Part shown: positions 37,806-47,600 of the stretch, piece by piece
Layout of the letters: every line of letters starts with the position of its first letter
How positions within the stretch are numbered: the first letter of the stretch is position 1
Source: Terriglobales bacterium
Lineage (GTDB): Bacteria; Acidobacteriota; Terriglobia; Bryobacterales; Bryobacteraceae
Direction: 5' to 3'
Assembly: GCA_027485675.1 (NCBI GenBank)
Contig: JAIXQP010000029.1
Coordinates: 1-61,762 of the forward strand
Length of the DNA stretch: 61,762 nucleotides
Translations under genes and position numbers: made by a program
The notes under the pieces: model-generated
The model's input: only the letters and a program-made list of their open reading frames with translations
Database searches by the model: none
What the model was told of the DNA's origin: nothing

Positions 37806-39025
37806 AAATGATTCTGGCTCTAGTTGCTTTGGTGGTGTTGGCAGCGGTCGGTTGGCTTGTGTTCTCGTTGCGGAACGCACCGCCCGAGGTCCGCTTTACC
37901 GCCGCGAAAGCGGAGAATCTGGTGGATACGCTGAATACGAACGGCAAGGTGGAGCCTTTGTCGTGGATCGCGGTCCGGGCGGAACGCAGCGGCCGTTTGG
38001 CGGATGTACGGGTGCAGAAGGGCAGCGTCGTCACTGCCGGGGCCATCATTGCGACGCTCGAGAATCTCGAACTGCAGCGTTCGCTGCAGGCCGCCGAAGC
38101 GCGCTTCACGCAGGTGGAAGGCGAAGCCCAAAACGTGTTGCAAGGGGGCACCTCGGCGCTGCGCTCGGACTTAAGCGCGGCCATGTCCCGCCTCCGGGTG
38201 GAGATTACGAACGCCGAGTCCGAACTGGCGGCGACGGAACGCCTGGTGACCCGCCAAGCGGCGACGCCGCAGGAAGCCGGCCTCCTGCGCGGCCGGGTCA
38301 ACCTGTTGAAGGAGCAAATGCGCGGTCTTGAGGAGCGACTGGAGTCGCTCGTTTCTCCCGGCGATCGCAAAGCCGCCGAGGCCCGGATCAAAGAGGCGCA
38401 GGCCGCGGTGGCCATCGCCAAGGGGAAGGTCGAAGAGGGCAATCTGCGATCGCCGATCGACGGCATGGTGTATCAGATCGACCTGCGGCCCGGCGCCATT
38501 CTGAATCCGGGCGACCTGATCGCCAACGTCGGCAAGGTCGATTCAATGCAGGTCAACGTCTATGTGGATGAGCCCGAACTGGGCCGCGTTGCGCTCGGCC
38601 AACCCGTCACCGTCACGTGGGACGCCCGGCCGGGTAAGGAGTGGAAGGGCGAAGTGGAGAAACTGCCATTGCAGATAGTTCCGCTCGGCAGCCGCCAGGT
38701 GGGCGAAGTGCTGGTGACCATTGGCAATCCGAATAACGATCTGCCGCCCGGCGCCAATGTGAACATCGCCATCCGCAGCCGCACGGCGCCCAACGCCACC
38801 ACGATTCCCAAAGAGGCCCTGCGCCGGGAAAATGGCGTGACCGGAGTCTTCGTGCTCGAGCAGGACAAGGTCGTCTGGCGGCCGGTGGAAACCGGGATCT
38901 CCAACGTCACCCGCATCCAGGTGAAGCGCGGCCTCAAGCCCGGCGACCGGGTCGCCCTGGCCACCGACCAGCCCCTGCGCGACGGATCGTCCGTTAAGGC
39001 AACCGACGGAGACGCTGCACCCTAA
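37802..39025 (+). CDS. HlyD/RND-type periplasmic adaptor protein
   Basis: A 407-residue membrane-fusion protein. It has an N-terminal membrane anchor (MILALVALVVLAAVGWLVFSL), a barrel-sandwich hybrid split by a coiled-coil hairpin (~80-205), and beta-barrel and membrane-proximal domains (SPIDGMVYQIDLRPGAILNPGDLI, LPPGANVNIAIRS). Adaptors of this kind link inner-membrane pumps (MacB or RND) to outer-membrane channels, yet no pump gene follows: the next gene runs in the opposite direction. It overlaps the dehydrogenase by 4 bp. Its last 32 bp overlap the convergent gene. Confidence 0.88.
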   Translation: MKMILALVALVVLAAVGWLVFSLRNAPPEVRFTAAKAENLVDTLNTNGKVEPLSWIAVRAERSGRLADVRVQKGSVVTAGAIIATLENLELQRSLQAAEARFTQVEGEAQNVLQGGTSALRSDLSAAMSRLRVEITNAESELAATERLVTRQAATPQEAGLLRGRVNLLKEQMRGLEERLESLVSPGDRKAAEARIKEAQAAVAIAKGKVEEGNLRSPIDGMVYQIDLRPGAILNPGDLIANVGKVDSMQVNVYVDEPELGRVALGQPVTVTWDARPGKEWKGEVEKLPLQIVPLGSRQVGEVLVTIGNPNNDLPPGANVNIAIRSRTAPNATTIPKEALRRENGVTGVFVLEQDKVVWRPVETGISNVTRIQVKRGLKPGDRVALATDQPLRDGSSVKATDGDAAP

Positions 39026-39959
39026 TCCCGTCCGGCGCCTCCCAGGCGGCAACCACCCCGTCGCCGGCCGCCAGGCTCAGAAACCCGCCGGGACCCATCG
39101 ACTCGCCATCCAGGATCACCTCCCCGGCCCGCGTCCAGCCGAACACCGGCTTGCCCGCCGGGTCAATGGCCAACGCCGGATCCTTGCCTTCGCCCAACTC
39201 GGCGCCGGAGTAGATCTTCCCCTCCCGCCGCCAAACCGTCACCGGTCCCGCCGGACCCACGGCCAAGCCGCCGCCGTCCATCGGGCAGGCGTTGAGCTTC
39301 CAGGTGCCTTTACCCTGCTTGGCGGCCGTAAAGGTCAGACCACGGTCGGCCGAGGTGGCCAGGTACAGATCCCGCGCTCCGCCCAGCCAGTTCCGAAACA
39401 TCACATGAATCCGCCCCCGCGCGTCAATCGCCACCGAGGGATGGCAGCACTCGCAAACGTTGCCGTCCGGCGAGGCGTACACCAACCGGTTGGCGGACCA
39501 ACTGTCGCCCCCATCGGTCGACAACGCGCCATACACCTTCATCCCCGGCGTACGGAGATCGAGCCAGGCCGCGAAGATCTCCCCTTTCGGGCCGATCGCC
39601 ATGCCGTGTAACCCTTCCCGCGCGGACTTCGGGACGTCGTTGATCACCGCCCCTTCACTCCACCGGCGGCCGCCATCCGCCGAATTCCAGGCGACCAGCA
39701 TCCCGTCGGTAATGGCGCTGACGACGATGCGCCGGCCCTTCACGACGACGCGCGGGCCGCGATGCCGCCCCACCATAAAGGCCGCTCCGGCGATGCCGTA
39801 GGGAGCGGCAAACGAATCGCCGCCGTCGGTGGAGACCGCGGCATAGAGGGTCTTGCCGTCGCTGTAGGCGAGAGCGACCGTGGCGCCGTCGGCGGCCAAC
39901 TGCGGCTGTTTTCCGCCGGGAATCAGTGGCAGAACCGCGAGGGCGAGGAGAGCAAGCAT
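38994..39959 (-). CDS. Secreted BNR/sialidase-like beta-propeller protein
   Basis: A 321-residue protein with a hydrophobic N-terminus (MLALLALAVLPLIPGG, signal peptide) and four Asp-box repeats: STDGGDSFAAP, SADGGRRWSEG, STDGGDSWSAN and SADRGLTFTAA. The repeats mark a sialidase-type propeller. A Cys-rich loop (NVCECCHPSV) precedes the third sheet. The arginine triad of true sialidases is not evident, so a glycan-binding or other role is open. It overlaps the adaptor gene tail-to-tail by 32 bp. Confidence 0.8.
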   Translation of the reverse strand: MLALLALAVLPLIPGGKQPQLAADGATVALAYSDGKTLYAAVSTDGGDSFAAPYGIAGAAFMVGRHRGPRVVVKGRRIVVSAITDGMLVAWNSADGGRRWSEGAVINDVPKSAREGLHGMAIGPKGEIFAAWLDLRTPGMKVYGALSTDGGDSWSANRLVYASPDGNVCECCHPSVAIDARGRIHVMFRNWLGGARDLYLATSADRGLTFTAAKQGKGTWKLNACPMDGGGLAVGPAGPVTVWRREGKIYSGAELGEGKDPALAIDPAGKPVFGWTRAGEVILDGESMGPGGFLSLAAGDGVVAAWEAPDGIRVQRLRRLP

Positions 39960-39968
39960 GGCCCCAGT

Positions 39969-40667
39969 TTACGCGAGGTCGAACAACAGCAGATCGGTTT
40001 CGGCCGTGGCCGTTATGGTCAGCGCGGTCTCTTCGGCGATCGCCGCCCCGTCGCCGGTCTCCAGTTTCTGGCCGTTCAATTCCACGGAGCCGGCGCCAAT
40101 CTGCACCCACGCATAGCGCCCCGCGGCCAACTCATAGCGGACCGTATCGCCAGGCGCGAGCTTGCTGACGAACACCTTCGCATCGGCCGCAATGGGGCTC
40201 GAACCGTTCTCGCCGGTTGGCGAAGCCACCACGCGCAGTTGGCCCGCAATCTCGGCGGGCGGGATCCGCAGATCCTCGTGCCGGGGCGCGATCCCGAGCT
40301 CGTTCGGCTCAATCCAGATCTGCAGCAGGTGCAGCGGCTCGGTGGAGGAGGCATTGAACTCGCTGTGCATCACGCCCCGGCCGGCGCTCATCCGCTGCAC
40401 ATCGCCGGCGTAAAGCGTGGAGCGGCCGCCGGTGGAGTCTTCGTGGGCGAGCGCGCCCGAAAGCACCCAGGTGATGATCTCCATGTCCCGATGGCCGTGC
40501 CGCCCGAAGCCGCTGCCGGGCGAAACGGTATCGTCGTTGATCACGCGCAGGCTGCGAAAGCCCATGTGGCGGGGATCGTAATACTGGCCGAACGAGAAGG
40601 AGTGCTTGGCATTCAGCCAGCCGATGCGAGTGGCGCCGCGCTCGGCGGCGGGTCTTACGGTAATCAT
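39969..40667 (-). CDS. Pirin family protein
   Basis: A 232-residue bicupin. The N-terminal cupin has the metal-binding histidines in GFGRHGHRDMEIITW and GRGVMHSEF. Members include quercetin 2,3-dioxygenase-like enzymes and redox-sensitive cofactors. The MarR regulator gene sits immediately upstream on the same strand, with an 18-bp perfect palindrome between the two, so this gene is a likely target of that regulator. Confidence 0.92.
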   Translation of the reverse strand: MITVRPAAERGATRIGWLNAKHSFSFGQYYDPRHMGFRSLRVINDDTVSPGSGFGRHGHRDMEIITWVLSGALAHEDSTGGRSTLYAGDVQRMSAGRGVMHSEFNASSTEPLHLLQIWIEPNELGIAPRHEDLRIPPAEIAGQLRVVASPTGENGSSPIAADAKVFVSKLAPGDTVRYELAAGRYAWVQIGAGSVELNGQKLETGDGAAIAEETALTITATAETDLLLFDLA

Positions 40668-40684
40668 AGTGAACCTCCTGAGGA

Positions 40685-40702
40685 TAGTCGTTATAACGAC
40701 TA
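40685..40702. promoter_or_regulatory. Perfect 18-bp palindrome, probable MarR operator
   Basis: The sequence TAGTCGTTATAACGACTA is a perfect inverted repeat with the TTATAA core typical of MarR sites. It lies 17 bp upstream of the pirin start and 12 bp beyond the end of the marR-type gene. A repressor bound here would block transcription of pirin. Confidence 0.75.
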
Positions 40703-40713
40703 AATCACGACCC

Positions 40714-41136
40714 TTATGAGATGCCGAGCCGGCCCAAAAGATTCACCAGCCGTTCGAGTTGGGCGGGCGTCAAACCGCCCATGGCCCCTTCCGCCGCGGC
40801 GGTCACGGGAGCGTCCAATTGCGCGAGCAGGGCGAGGCCGGCGCGCGTAATCTGCGCCGTCACCACGCGCCGGTCCGCCGCCGAGCGGCTCCGTTTCACC
40901 CAGCCTTGCTTTTCCAGGCGATCGAGGAGGCGGGTCATGTCCGCGTCCCGGTGGATCATATCGCCGGCGATCTCGCCGCAGGGCCGGCCGTCCGCTCCGG
41001 CCCCGCGCAAGATCCGCAGTACGTTGTACTGCGTGTGCGTTAATCCATAGGGCTTCAACGCCGCTTCCACTCCGGTCATCAGACGGCCCGCCGTCCGTTG
41101 CAGTTGGAGAAACGCCGCTTCCGCCGCTGAGTACAT
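40714..41136 (-). CDS. MarR family transcriptional regulator
   Basis: A 140-residue winged helix-turn-helix regulator. Recognition elements are CGEIAGDMIHRDADMTRLLDRLEKQ and the wing RSRSAADRRVV. MarR dimers bind near-palindromic sites and release DNA on binding phenolic ligands or oxidation. The likely target is the palindrome at 40685-40702 in front of pirin. The gene starts 14 bp after the PEP-CTERM gene on the same strand. Confidence 0.93.
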   Translation of the reverse strand: MYSAAEAAFLQLQRTAGRLMTGVEAALKPYGLTHTQYNVLRILRGAGADGRPCGEIAGDMIHRDADMTRLLDRLEKQGWVKRSRSAADRRVVTAQITRAGLALLAQLDAPVTAAAEGAMGGLTPAQLERLVNLLGRLGIS

Positions 41137-41149
41137 TACCCCAGGATAG

Positions 41150-41869
41150 TCACTGCGCGCGGCGGCGGCGCCACGCGGCCAAACCCAACAGCACCGCGCC
41201 GGTCAGACCGAGGGTGGCAGGTTCGGGGATGTTGCTGGCCGTAACGGCGAAGTTGTTCACCGTGAGGGACGGGTCGAGGGAGACCGACGGGACCAGCCTG
41301 CCGGTGAGCACGATCGCCCCGAAGCTGAGGGTGTTGGGGCCGTCGGCGAGACTGAGAGTGACTTGGTTGGTGGGGACATCGAGCTGGCAGACCGCATCGC
41401 AGGGTTCGATGATGTTGATGCACTTGAGGCCCACGCAAGGTTCGGTCGGCGGATACCGGGCGTCCAGAATCTGCGGGACGCCGTTGAAGATATAGAACAG
41501 CGCGCCGGTGGCGTTGGGTTCAAAGCTGCCGGCCCAATTGAAGCTGAGGGTGGCGCCGGAGGGGGCGGAGAAGCCGCTGAGCATCACGGCGGAACCTTCA
41601 CCCGGCACGAAGAATTCGGCGTCGAATGAGCCGCTCAGATTGTTGTTGAGGTAGGCCGCCAGGACGTCAAAGTCCACCGAGCCACTGCCGGGGGTGGCGG
41701 CGAATACGGAGTTGGTGGTGACGTTGGCGTTGCCGCAGGAAGTAGCCGAGCCGCCGGTCACGCCGGGGATCGGAAAGACGGAGTAGGTATTGCCGGTGCA
41801 GGTGGTGACGCCGGCAAAGACCGAGGTGGTAAGTACGAAGAAAGCGCTAAGGAGAGGGAGTTTTGCCAT
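41150..41869 (-). CDS. PEP-CTERM sorting domain protein
   Basis: A 239-residue exported protein. It has a signal peptide (MAKLPLLSAFFVLTTSVFAG), a Gly/Ser/Thr-rich beta domain with a few Cys residues, and the C-terminal sorting signal IPEPATLGLTGAVLLGLAAW followed by an Arg cluster. This tail is recognised by exosortase. No exosortase gene is in this window, so it acts from elsewhere. The start at 41869 is preferred to an upstream GTG/ATG because the signal peptide begins there. Confidence 0.88.
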   Translation of the reverse strand: MAKLPLLSAFFVLTTSVFAGVTTCTGNTYSVFPIPGVTGGSATSCGNANVTTNSVFAATPGSGSVDFDVLAAYLNNNLSGSFDAEFFVPGEGSAVMLSGFSAPSGATLSFNWAGSFEPNATGALFYIFNGVPQILDARYPPTEPCVGLKCINIIEPCDAVCQLDVPTNQVTLSLADGPNTLSFGAIVLTGRLVPSVSLDPSLTVNNFAVTASNIPEPATLGLTGAVLLGLAAWRRRRAQ

Positions 41870-41912
41870 AAGCGATTTAGTGTAGTACTTTCGTACGCAT
41901 TGCGATAGGGCC

Positions 41913-43067
41913 CTACGGGACGATGGCACTATTGACCATTTGCATATAAGCGTATTTGGCTTCCGCGGGTGCGCCCGTCAATTGGGTCAGGAAGACGCCG
42001 ACCGTCTGGCGCGCGGGATCCACCCAGCCGTGCGTTGAAAAGGCTCCTCCGTGGCCGTAGGTTCCGCGCGAGAGCAGATGCACCTCGCCGCGCGGGTCGT
42101 CGATCACCTCCCAGGTCAATCCGAACGCCGTATTGGGCATGTGGCCGGCGCGGAGATCGTTGGTCTGCTTGCTGCTCATCAACCGGATGGAGGCTTGGGA
42201 GAGAATGCGCCGGTCTCCGCTGAGAAGGGCCTGGTAGAACTTGGCGAGGTCCTCGGCCGTCGAGTACATTCCAAACTCCGGCGCCGGGTAAATCGCCCGC
42301 GGCCGGGCGGCGGCGGAGAGGCCGCCGAGAATGGTGTCGTCGGCGCGTTCGAGTCCGGTGGCGGTCTTCTTGTATACGATGGCCAGCCGGTCCTTCTTCG
42401 TCTCCGGAAGGAAGAAGTGGCTGTCCTTCATGCCGAGCGGCTCGAAGATCCGCGTCGCGACGAACTTTTCGTAGGGCATGCCGCCGGCGACTTCGATGAT
42501 CCGGCCGAGCGTGGCGATGCCGGCGTTCGAGTAGCTCCAGCGCGAGCCGGGCTCGAAGTCCAGGGGCTGCTGGGAGAAGACAAGGACGGCGTCGGCGAGG
42601 GTGCGGTCCAGCTTGGTATACAACTCGGCCAAGCCCGGGGGCGGGGCGCTGGGGAGGCCGCTGGTATGGGTCATCAGGTCATGAATCGTGATGGGCCGGG
42701 CCGGTTTCTTCAGCGCGCCGTCGACCTTCAGCATCTGGCCGCGGAATTCGGGCAGGTGCTTTTCGACCGGATCGCTGACGGAGAGCCGGCCGGCTTCGGC
42801 GAGCATGAGAATGGCCGTGCCGGTGAAGGGCTTGGTCATGGACATGATCTGGAAGATGGAGTCCTTGCGCATGGGCTTTTTGTTTTCGATGTCCTGCCAG
42901 CCGACGGCTTCGAAGTGGACGAGTTCGCCCTTTTCCTGGAAGAGGGTGACGGTGCCGGCGATGCGCTGTTGCTCGGCCAACTCCTTCATGCGGCCGGCAA
43001 TCTTGGCCAATTGGGAGGAATCGGCGGCCCAGCTGAGGCTCGCGAGGAGGAAAACGAGAAGACGCAT
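41913..43067 (-). CDS. Serine beta-lactamase-like hydrolase (class C fold)
   Basis: A 384-residue exported protein with signal peptide (MRLLVFLLASLSWAAD). Active-site motifs of the serine beta-lactamase/DD-peptidase family are Ser76-Met-Thr-Lys79 (SxxK), YSN in WSYSNAGIATL, and GHGGA in place of KTG. Members include esterases and D-amino-acid peptidases, so hydrolysis of esters or peptides is more likely than antibiotic resistance. The gene is separated from the defence-like region on its right by ~110 bp. Confidence 0.9.
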   Translation of the reverse strand: MRLLVFLLASLSWAADSSQLAKIAGRMKELAEQQRIAGTVTLFQEKGELVHFEAVGWQDIENKKPMRKDSIFQIMSMTKPFTGTAILMLAEAGRLSVSDPVEKHLPEFRGQMLKVDGALKKPARPITIHDLMTHTSGLPSAPPPGLAELYTKLDRTLADAVLVFSQQPLDFEPGSRWSYSNAGIATLGRIIEVAGGMPYEKFVATRIFEPLGMKDSHFFLPETKKDRLAIVYKKTATGLERADDTILGGLSAAARPRAIYPAPEFGMYSTAEDLAKFYQALLSGDRRILSQASIRLMSSKQTNDLRAGHMPNTAFGLTWEVIDDPRGEVHLLSRGTYGHGGAFSTHGWVDPARQTVGVFLTQLTGAPAEAKYAYMQMVNSAIVP

Positions 43068-43177
43068 GACCGACGAGTATATCGTTCGTCCGGGCGCCCG
43101 GTAGAATGTGAAAACTTCAGATTTTTTTGACCAGAAGTCCGGCTTTGATTCGCTTCCAGATTTTAGGGAGGTAACGG
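43068..43177. promoter_or_regulatory. Divergent promoter region of the sigma/NACHT unit
   Basis: This 110-bp gap separates the leftward serine hydrolase gene from the rightward sigma-like gene. An AT-rich run (AACTTCAGATTTTTTTGACC, around 43110-43131) stands out. A very strong ribosome binding site AGGGAGGT (43165-43172) precedes the ATG at 43178 by 5 bp. No clear -35/-10 pair or operator could be fixed. Confidence 0.45.
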
Positions 43178-44044
43178 ATGGGATTTATTGAGGACCTGCA
43201 ATGGCTCGTTCCGGCGGACGCCATGTTTCGTGAGGCGCTTCATCAGTGCGCCCGCGAGATCTGGTTTGCCGAGCCGCGCGGACGGGTGGAGGAGTCGGCG
43301 AAAATTCTGACGGGGCGTGTGATGAAGTGCCTTGACCCGGTGGAGGCGATGGCTGATGGGATGGACGCGTGGATCCTGGGGGTGGTGGCGAGGAACAATG
43401 GTCGGGGACAGAAGCCGCTACCTCCGCCAAGCTGCGGTTTCTCAGGGCTCGCACCGGAGACGGCGGCAGGTCTCGCGGCGGCGCAGGCGGCGTACCGTAC
43501 CGGTCTGGCGCTGAGGGTCGATCTGCTGGAGATGGGGGATCCGGAGCTGACGGAATGGATGCAACGGAATCTGCGCAAGGCTCCCTCCAAGTCCAAGGAC
43601 AAGTTGCGCGCAAAGTTTGGCCGCTTTAGCGATCTGATCGACGACGCGGTGTCTGAGGTGGTCGTGAAGCTCTATGTGGCACTCACTAATGGCATGGTCG
43701 TGGCGAGTTGGAAGGAACTGGACGCCAAGCTGGTTGCGTGGGCCACCAACTGGTTGAAGGACGAAGCCCGCAGGCGACGTCTCGTTCCGCTGGATGAGCA
43801 GGTGGCCAACCGTTACGGGGAGGCGCCGCGATGGGACGCTGAGCTTGATCTGCAAAAGCTCATTGAAATGCTGGATACTGCCCGGCTGCGGGATGCCTTG
43901 CGCCGTCGCTTGGAGGGTGACAAGCCGTGCTCGATTCGCGAGGACATGCAACTCAGCGAGGCGGAATGGAAGCGATGCCGCAAAGCGTTCGCGAAGTTAC
44001 GAGACTCCCTGGGTGGAGACGATATCAGTGGGAAGGAGAAGTAA
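43178..44044 (+). CDS. Sigma-70-like protein of an unusual NACHT-linked unit
   Basis: A 288-residue soluble protein. Its middle (~residues 150-210) reads like sigma region 2: LIDDAVSEVVVKLYVALTN followed by LDAKLVAWATNWLKDEARRRRLVPLDE, the helices that contact core polymerase and the -10 element. The C-terminus (~230-280) has charged helices that could serve as region 4. The N-terminal ~130 residues match nothing recognised. It is longer than a normal ECF sigma. The next gene codes for a zinc-finger anti-sigma-like protein, then comes a NACHT NTPase, which suggests a regulatory pair driving the unit. The role is inferred. Confidence 0.6.
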   Translation: MGFIEDLQWLVPADAMFREALHQCAREIWFAEPRGRVEESAKILTGRVMKCLDPVEAMADGMDAWILGVVARNNGRGQKPLPPPSCGFSGLAPETAAGLAAAQAAYRTGLALRVDLLEMGDPELTEWMQRNLRKAPSKSKDKLRAKFGRFSDLIDDAVSEVVVKLYVALTNGMVVASWKELDAKLVAWATNWLKDEARRRRLVPLDEQVANRYGEAPRWDAELDLQKLIEMLDTARLRDALRRRLEGDKPCSIREDMQLSEAEWKRCRKAFAKLRDSLGGDDISGKEK

Positions 44045-44045
44045 G

Positions 44046-44642
44046 ATGAACGGGAAACCGCAACTGCACGTGGTCAAGGCGGCGGAATGCCCGTCCGACG
44101 CGAGGATTGTTCGAGGCTTGGCTGTCGGCTGGCCCGAAGAGCAAAAGGAGCATGTCAGATCGTGCGATCACTGCCAGGAGAGAATTCTCGAGGCGTGGGG
44201 TGGGGCGGGGCCGCAGCCGGTCATTGAGCGGCAGTACCGACGCGAGCCGGAGGCCAGCCTGTATGGCAAGGCGATCCGCCGATTCTGGAAGCAAGACAAG
44301 AGTTGGGGGTCGATCCAGTTGCGTTTGGCGGCGGCGGAAGAGCACAAGCCGTTGGAGGCGGCCGATGTCCGGGACTGGCAGGGACGCCCGGTGGAACTGG
44401 TTCTCCAGCAGGTCATGGCCGGAGTTTTGGATGTCTTCGTCTTTGGTGAGAAGCTACCCGATCAACTCATTGTCCAACTCAGTTCTTCCTCCGTTAGCGA
44501 TGATATCGTTGAAGTTCCGGTGGTGGCAGGGCCTGTGTTTTCGGGACGGGTGAGGCTGTCGGGTGTGGTGCCGGAGAAGGAGGAAGCAAAGGTAGTGGGC
44601 TGGTTGGCGGAGGGAACGCTGCAGTGGACGATAGCCGAATAG
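44046..44642 (+). CDS. Zinc-finger anti-sigma-like protein
   Basis: A 198-residue protein. Near the N-terminus, His36-x3-Cys40-x2-Cys43 (HVRSCDHC) fits the zinc-binding anti-sigma (ZAS) signature. The rest is helical up to ~120 and then beta-rich (LIVQLSSSSVSDDIVEVPVV, GRVRLSGVVPEKEEAKV), without a membrane segment. The ATG (44046) is one base after the upstream stop, and the 3' end overlaps the NACHT gene by 19 bp, so translation is coupled. It probably binds the sigma-like protein and transmits a signal from the NTPase. This is inference from motif and position. Confidence 0.65.
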   Translation: MNGKPQLHVVKAAECPSDARIVRGLAVGWPEEQKEHVRSCDHCQERILEAWGGAGPQPVIERQYRREPEASLYGKAIRRFWKQDKSWGSIQLRLAAAEEHKPLEAADVRDWQGRPVELVLQQVMAGVLDVFVFGEKLPDQLIVQLSSSSVSDDIVEVPVVAGPVFSGRVRLSGVVPEKEEAKVVGWLAEGTLQWTIAE

Positions 44643-47600
44643 CCGGGCAACTTCCCGAACAACTGCGGTTTGGATTGCCTACCGGGCCGGGCGATCGGTT
44701 CTGGGTCGACTCGCGGCCACTCCTCCAGAAAGGCGGCCCCGGCCAGGAGATGGACTGGGAGCGATGGTATGAGGGCCTTCTGGGGCTAACTGCTGGGGAT
44801 CTGCTCAACCTGTTGTACAAAGGCAACGACCCGCAACGCATTCTCTCCAACCTGAAGACCGCTGCCGATACCGCCAGGCTGGTCCGGGATGCCCCGGATG
44901 GGTTGCCGGGCGAGCTGACGCCGCTCGAAGCGGAATGGTGCCGCCTCTGGCGGGGCGAAAAGCCCGGGGGGCAGCAGGTTCAAGTTCGGGTCATCGCGCT
45001 CATCGGCAGCAAGGCGATCGAGGTCACCCTTCATCTTTGGCAGGTGGAGGGTCCTCCGGAGATCCATTGCCTGCCCGCCTACTGTTTGGCCCCCTACGGA
45101 GCGGAACTGCATGAAGGGATGACGGCTCTGGCGGCCTGCTCCCTTTTGGGACTGGCGGGGACCGTGTTTTGGGCGGTGACGGTGGGAGGCTTGACGGCGC
45201 CGAACGTGGAGGGAAGATCGTTCACCGGGGCGGCCGCGGTGGGAATTCGGCTGTTGCAACGGAAGGAAACCGCTGATCCGCAGTGCGCCGTCGTGGGCCG
45301 ATATGAACCGGAAGTGGGTTGGGGTCCGCTGGAGACGGATCATGCCAAAGGAGAGCACTGGCTGAAGGGAGCGGCGGAACGGCGGGTGATTGTAGCTCGG
45401 CGGCCGCCCGAAGCAGCGGGGAGGGGGTGGGTGGCGTGCCGCAGTTTGGAAGAAGCGGTAGAGCGGACGAGTTCGGCTGGCGGGCTGTCCGACTATCTGA
45501 AGTGGATCGTCGAGCAGACCAAGATGGTCGGGTCTAATAAGGATCGGGATGACATCCGGGCGCGAATGCCGCTGGAGTCGGCCTACGTTTCGCTTTCGGC
45601 CACGAAGTATCTGCCGGAAGAACATATTGCCAGAGAAGCCAAGACGCAGCAGGGGATCGAACGAGGGGGTTACTGGGAGCGTGATTGGGATCAGCGGAAT
45701 TGGGGTAAAGAAGACGATCTGGAAAGCGTCATTGCGCAAAATCCTCTTGTCCTGATTCTGGGCGATCCCGGATCCGGCAAGACCACACTGTGCCGCTACG
45801 CCGCACTGGTCCATGCGCGCACGGCTCTGAAGTCCGGCGTGGGGCAAGTCGTTCCCGGCGGGAACGACGGAGGAACCACGGGAACGGCCAGGGTTCCCGT
45901 TCTGGTCCGGCTCTCCGCTTTCGAGGACTGGAACCGCAAGTATCACCGGGGTTTGAGCGCATACATCTGGCAGTGCTCTAGCTTCGAACCTGTCGCAAAC
46001 CGTCGAGCTCTGGACCAGAAACGTTGGGCGAAACTCTACCAGTCACAGGAAGAAAGAGGCCAAGTGCTTTTTCTCTTCGATGGACTGGATGAGATCGCCG
46101 ATCTCGAGAGACGTATTGATATTCGCGGTCAATTGCAAAATTTCCTTCGGAAGCACGTTGGCGAAGGGCGCAACCGGGCCATCGTCACCAGTCGCATCGC
46201 CGGCTACGGCCAAGCCCCCCTGATTGTGAATGGACTTACCGAGTTTCGCGTCCGGCCGATGAAACCTGCGCAGGTTCAGGCATTCCTGCAGGCGTGGGCG
46301 GATACGGATGGCGAGGAGGGGCTCCACGCTCGCCTGACGCAAGAGATCTTGGAGGGGAGGTGCCGGGGCTTGGAGGCCTTATGCGAAACTCCCCTGCTGC
46401 TGCACATGGTCGCCAGCGAGGTTAAGGTCTCCGGGAGACTGCCAAACACGCGAGCGCAACTCTACGATGCCGTGGTTCGACGGGCCATCGGCCGGCGGAT
46501 GAGCGACTCGCCGGAGCGGGTGAGCGGCAAGCCGGAGCGGGTGATGGCCGTTCTGGCCGATGTGGGCTTCGGGATGCTGCGCGACTATTCGGCGGGCACC
46601 ATGACATGGGAGCAGTTTCGCGCGGCGGTGGGGGAGAGTCTTGAACGACGCTTTGGTGAGTATCACGCGGAGGCCATGGCCGGGCAACTGCTCGCGCACT
46701 CTGGTCTGCTGCATGCGCGCGGCCAGGGCCGGGTCGCCTTTGTACACCTCACCTTTCAAGAGTTCTTTGCTGGCTTGCACCTGTTGATTCGAGCCTCGGG
46801 GGCACTCACCAGTCTTGACCAGCCTGAGGCCCAACCCATTCATGACCGGCTGGGCGATCCGCGGTGGGCGATAGCCACTGGGTTCGCGCTCACCATGCCG
46901 CCCGTGCTGGGTTGGCCGGACCGGCGATACGAGGACTTCTTGCTGCGGGTGCTCCGTCATGACCAGGACTTCCCTTTTGCCTATCTGAAACTGGCGAGCA
47001 ACCTGACTGACCTGGGGAAGTCCCAGCCGGAGCTCTTTGACCTTCTCTTCGAGCGGTCGCTGGCGATTCTGGAACTGGGTGCAGGTTCCGGTTTAGTCAA
47101 ATCGGCGCGACGGGTGTTGCAAGCCCTGGTGGATTCCCAACGTACCCGCTTTGTTGCGCTGGCGCGGGCCGAACTCCGGAAAGGGGAGGCTACCGCGATA
47201 GCGCTGGCGCAGCAATTGCCCGAACTTGCGTTTGCTTCACAGGAATTAGTTGAGGCCTTGTCCGTCGCTGCCCAGCGAGATACGGAGGCGACCGGGTGGC
47301 ACTACCAACGGGCGTTGCAGAGGATGTTGAGTGAGGCGGAGCGCGGCATGCTGTTGGGAACAGAAAATGCTGTCGCCAGCGTCGCGCTTTCGCTGCCGCT
47401 TGTAAGGGCCGGAATGTCTCATCCTGGCTGGCTCGAATTCCTGAAAGGGAACGACAAGATTCAGCGCTTCCTAATCGCCGTTTATGGCGGACTAGCTGAC
47501 TTGGGCTTCGGTACACTGCTCGCCGAAAGGCGCCAACTCTACCGGAGATTCCGCGACGGCGATGGGGAGGCCAAGGAGCGAGTGGATCAGTCGATCGAAC

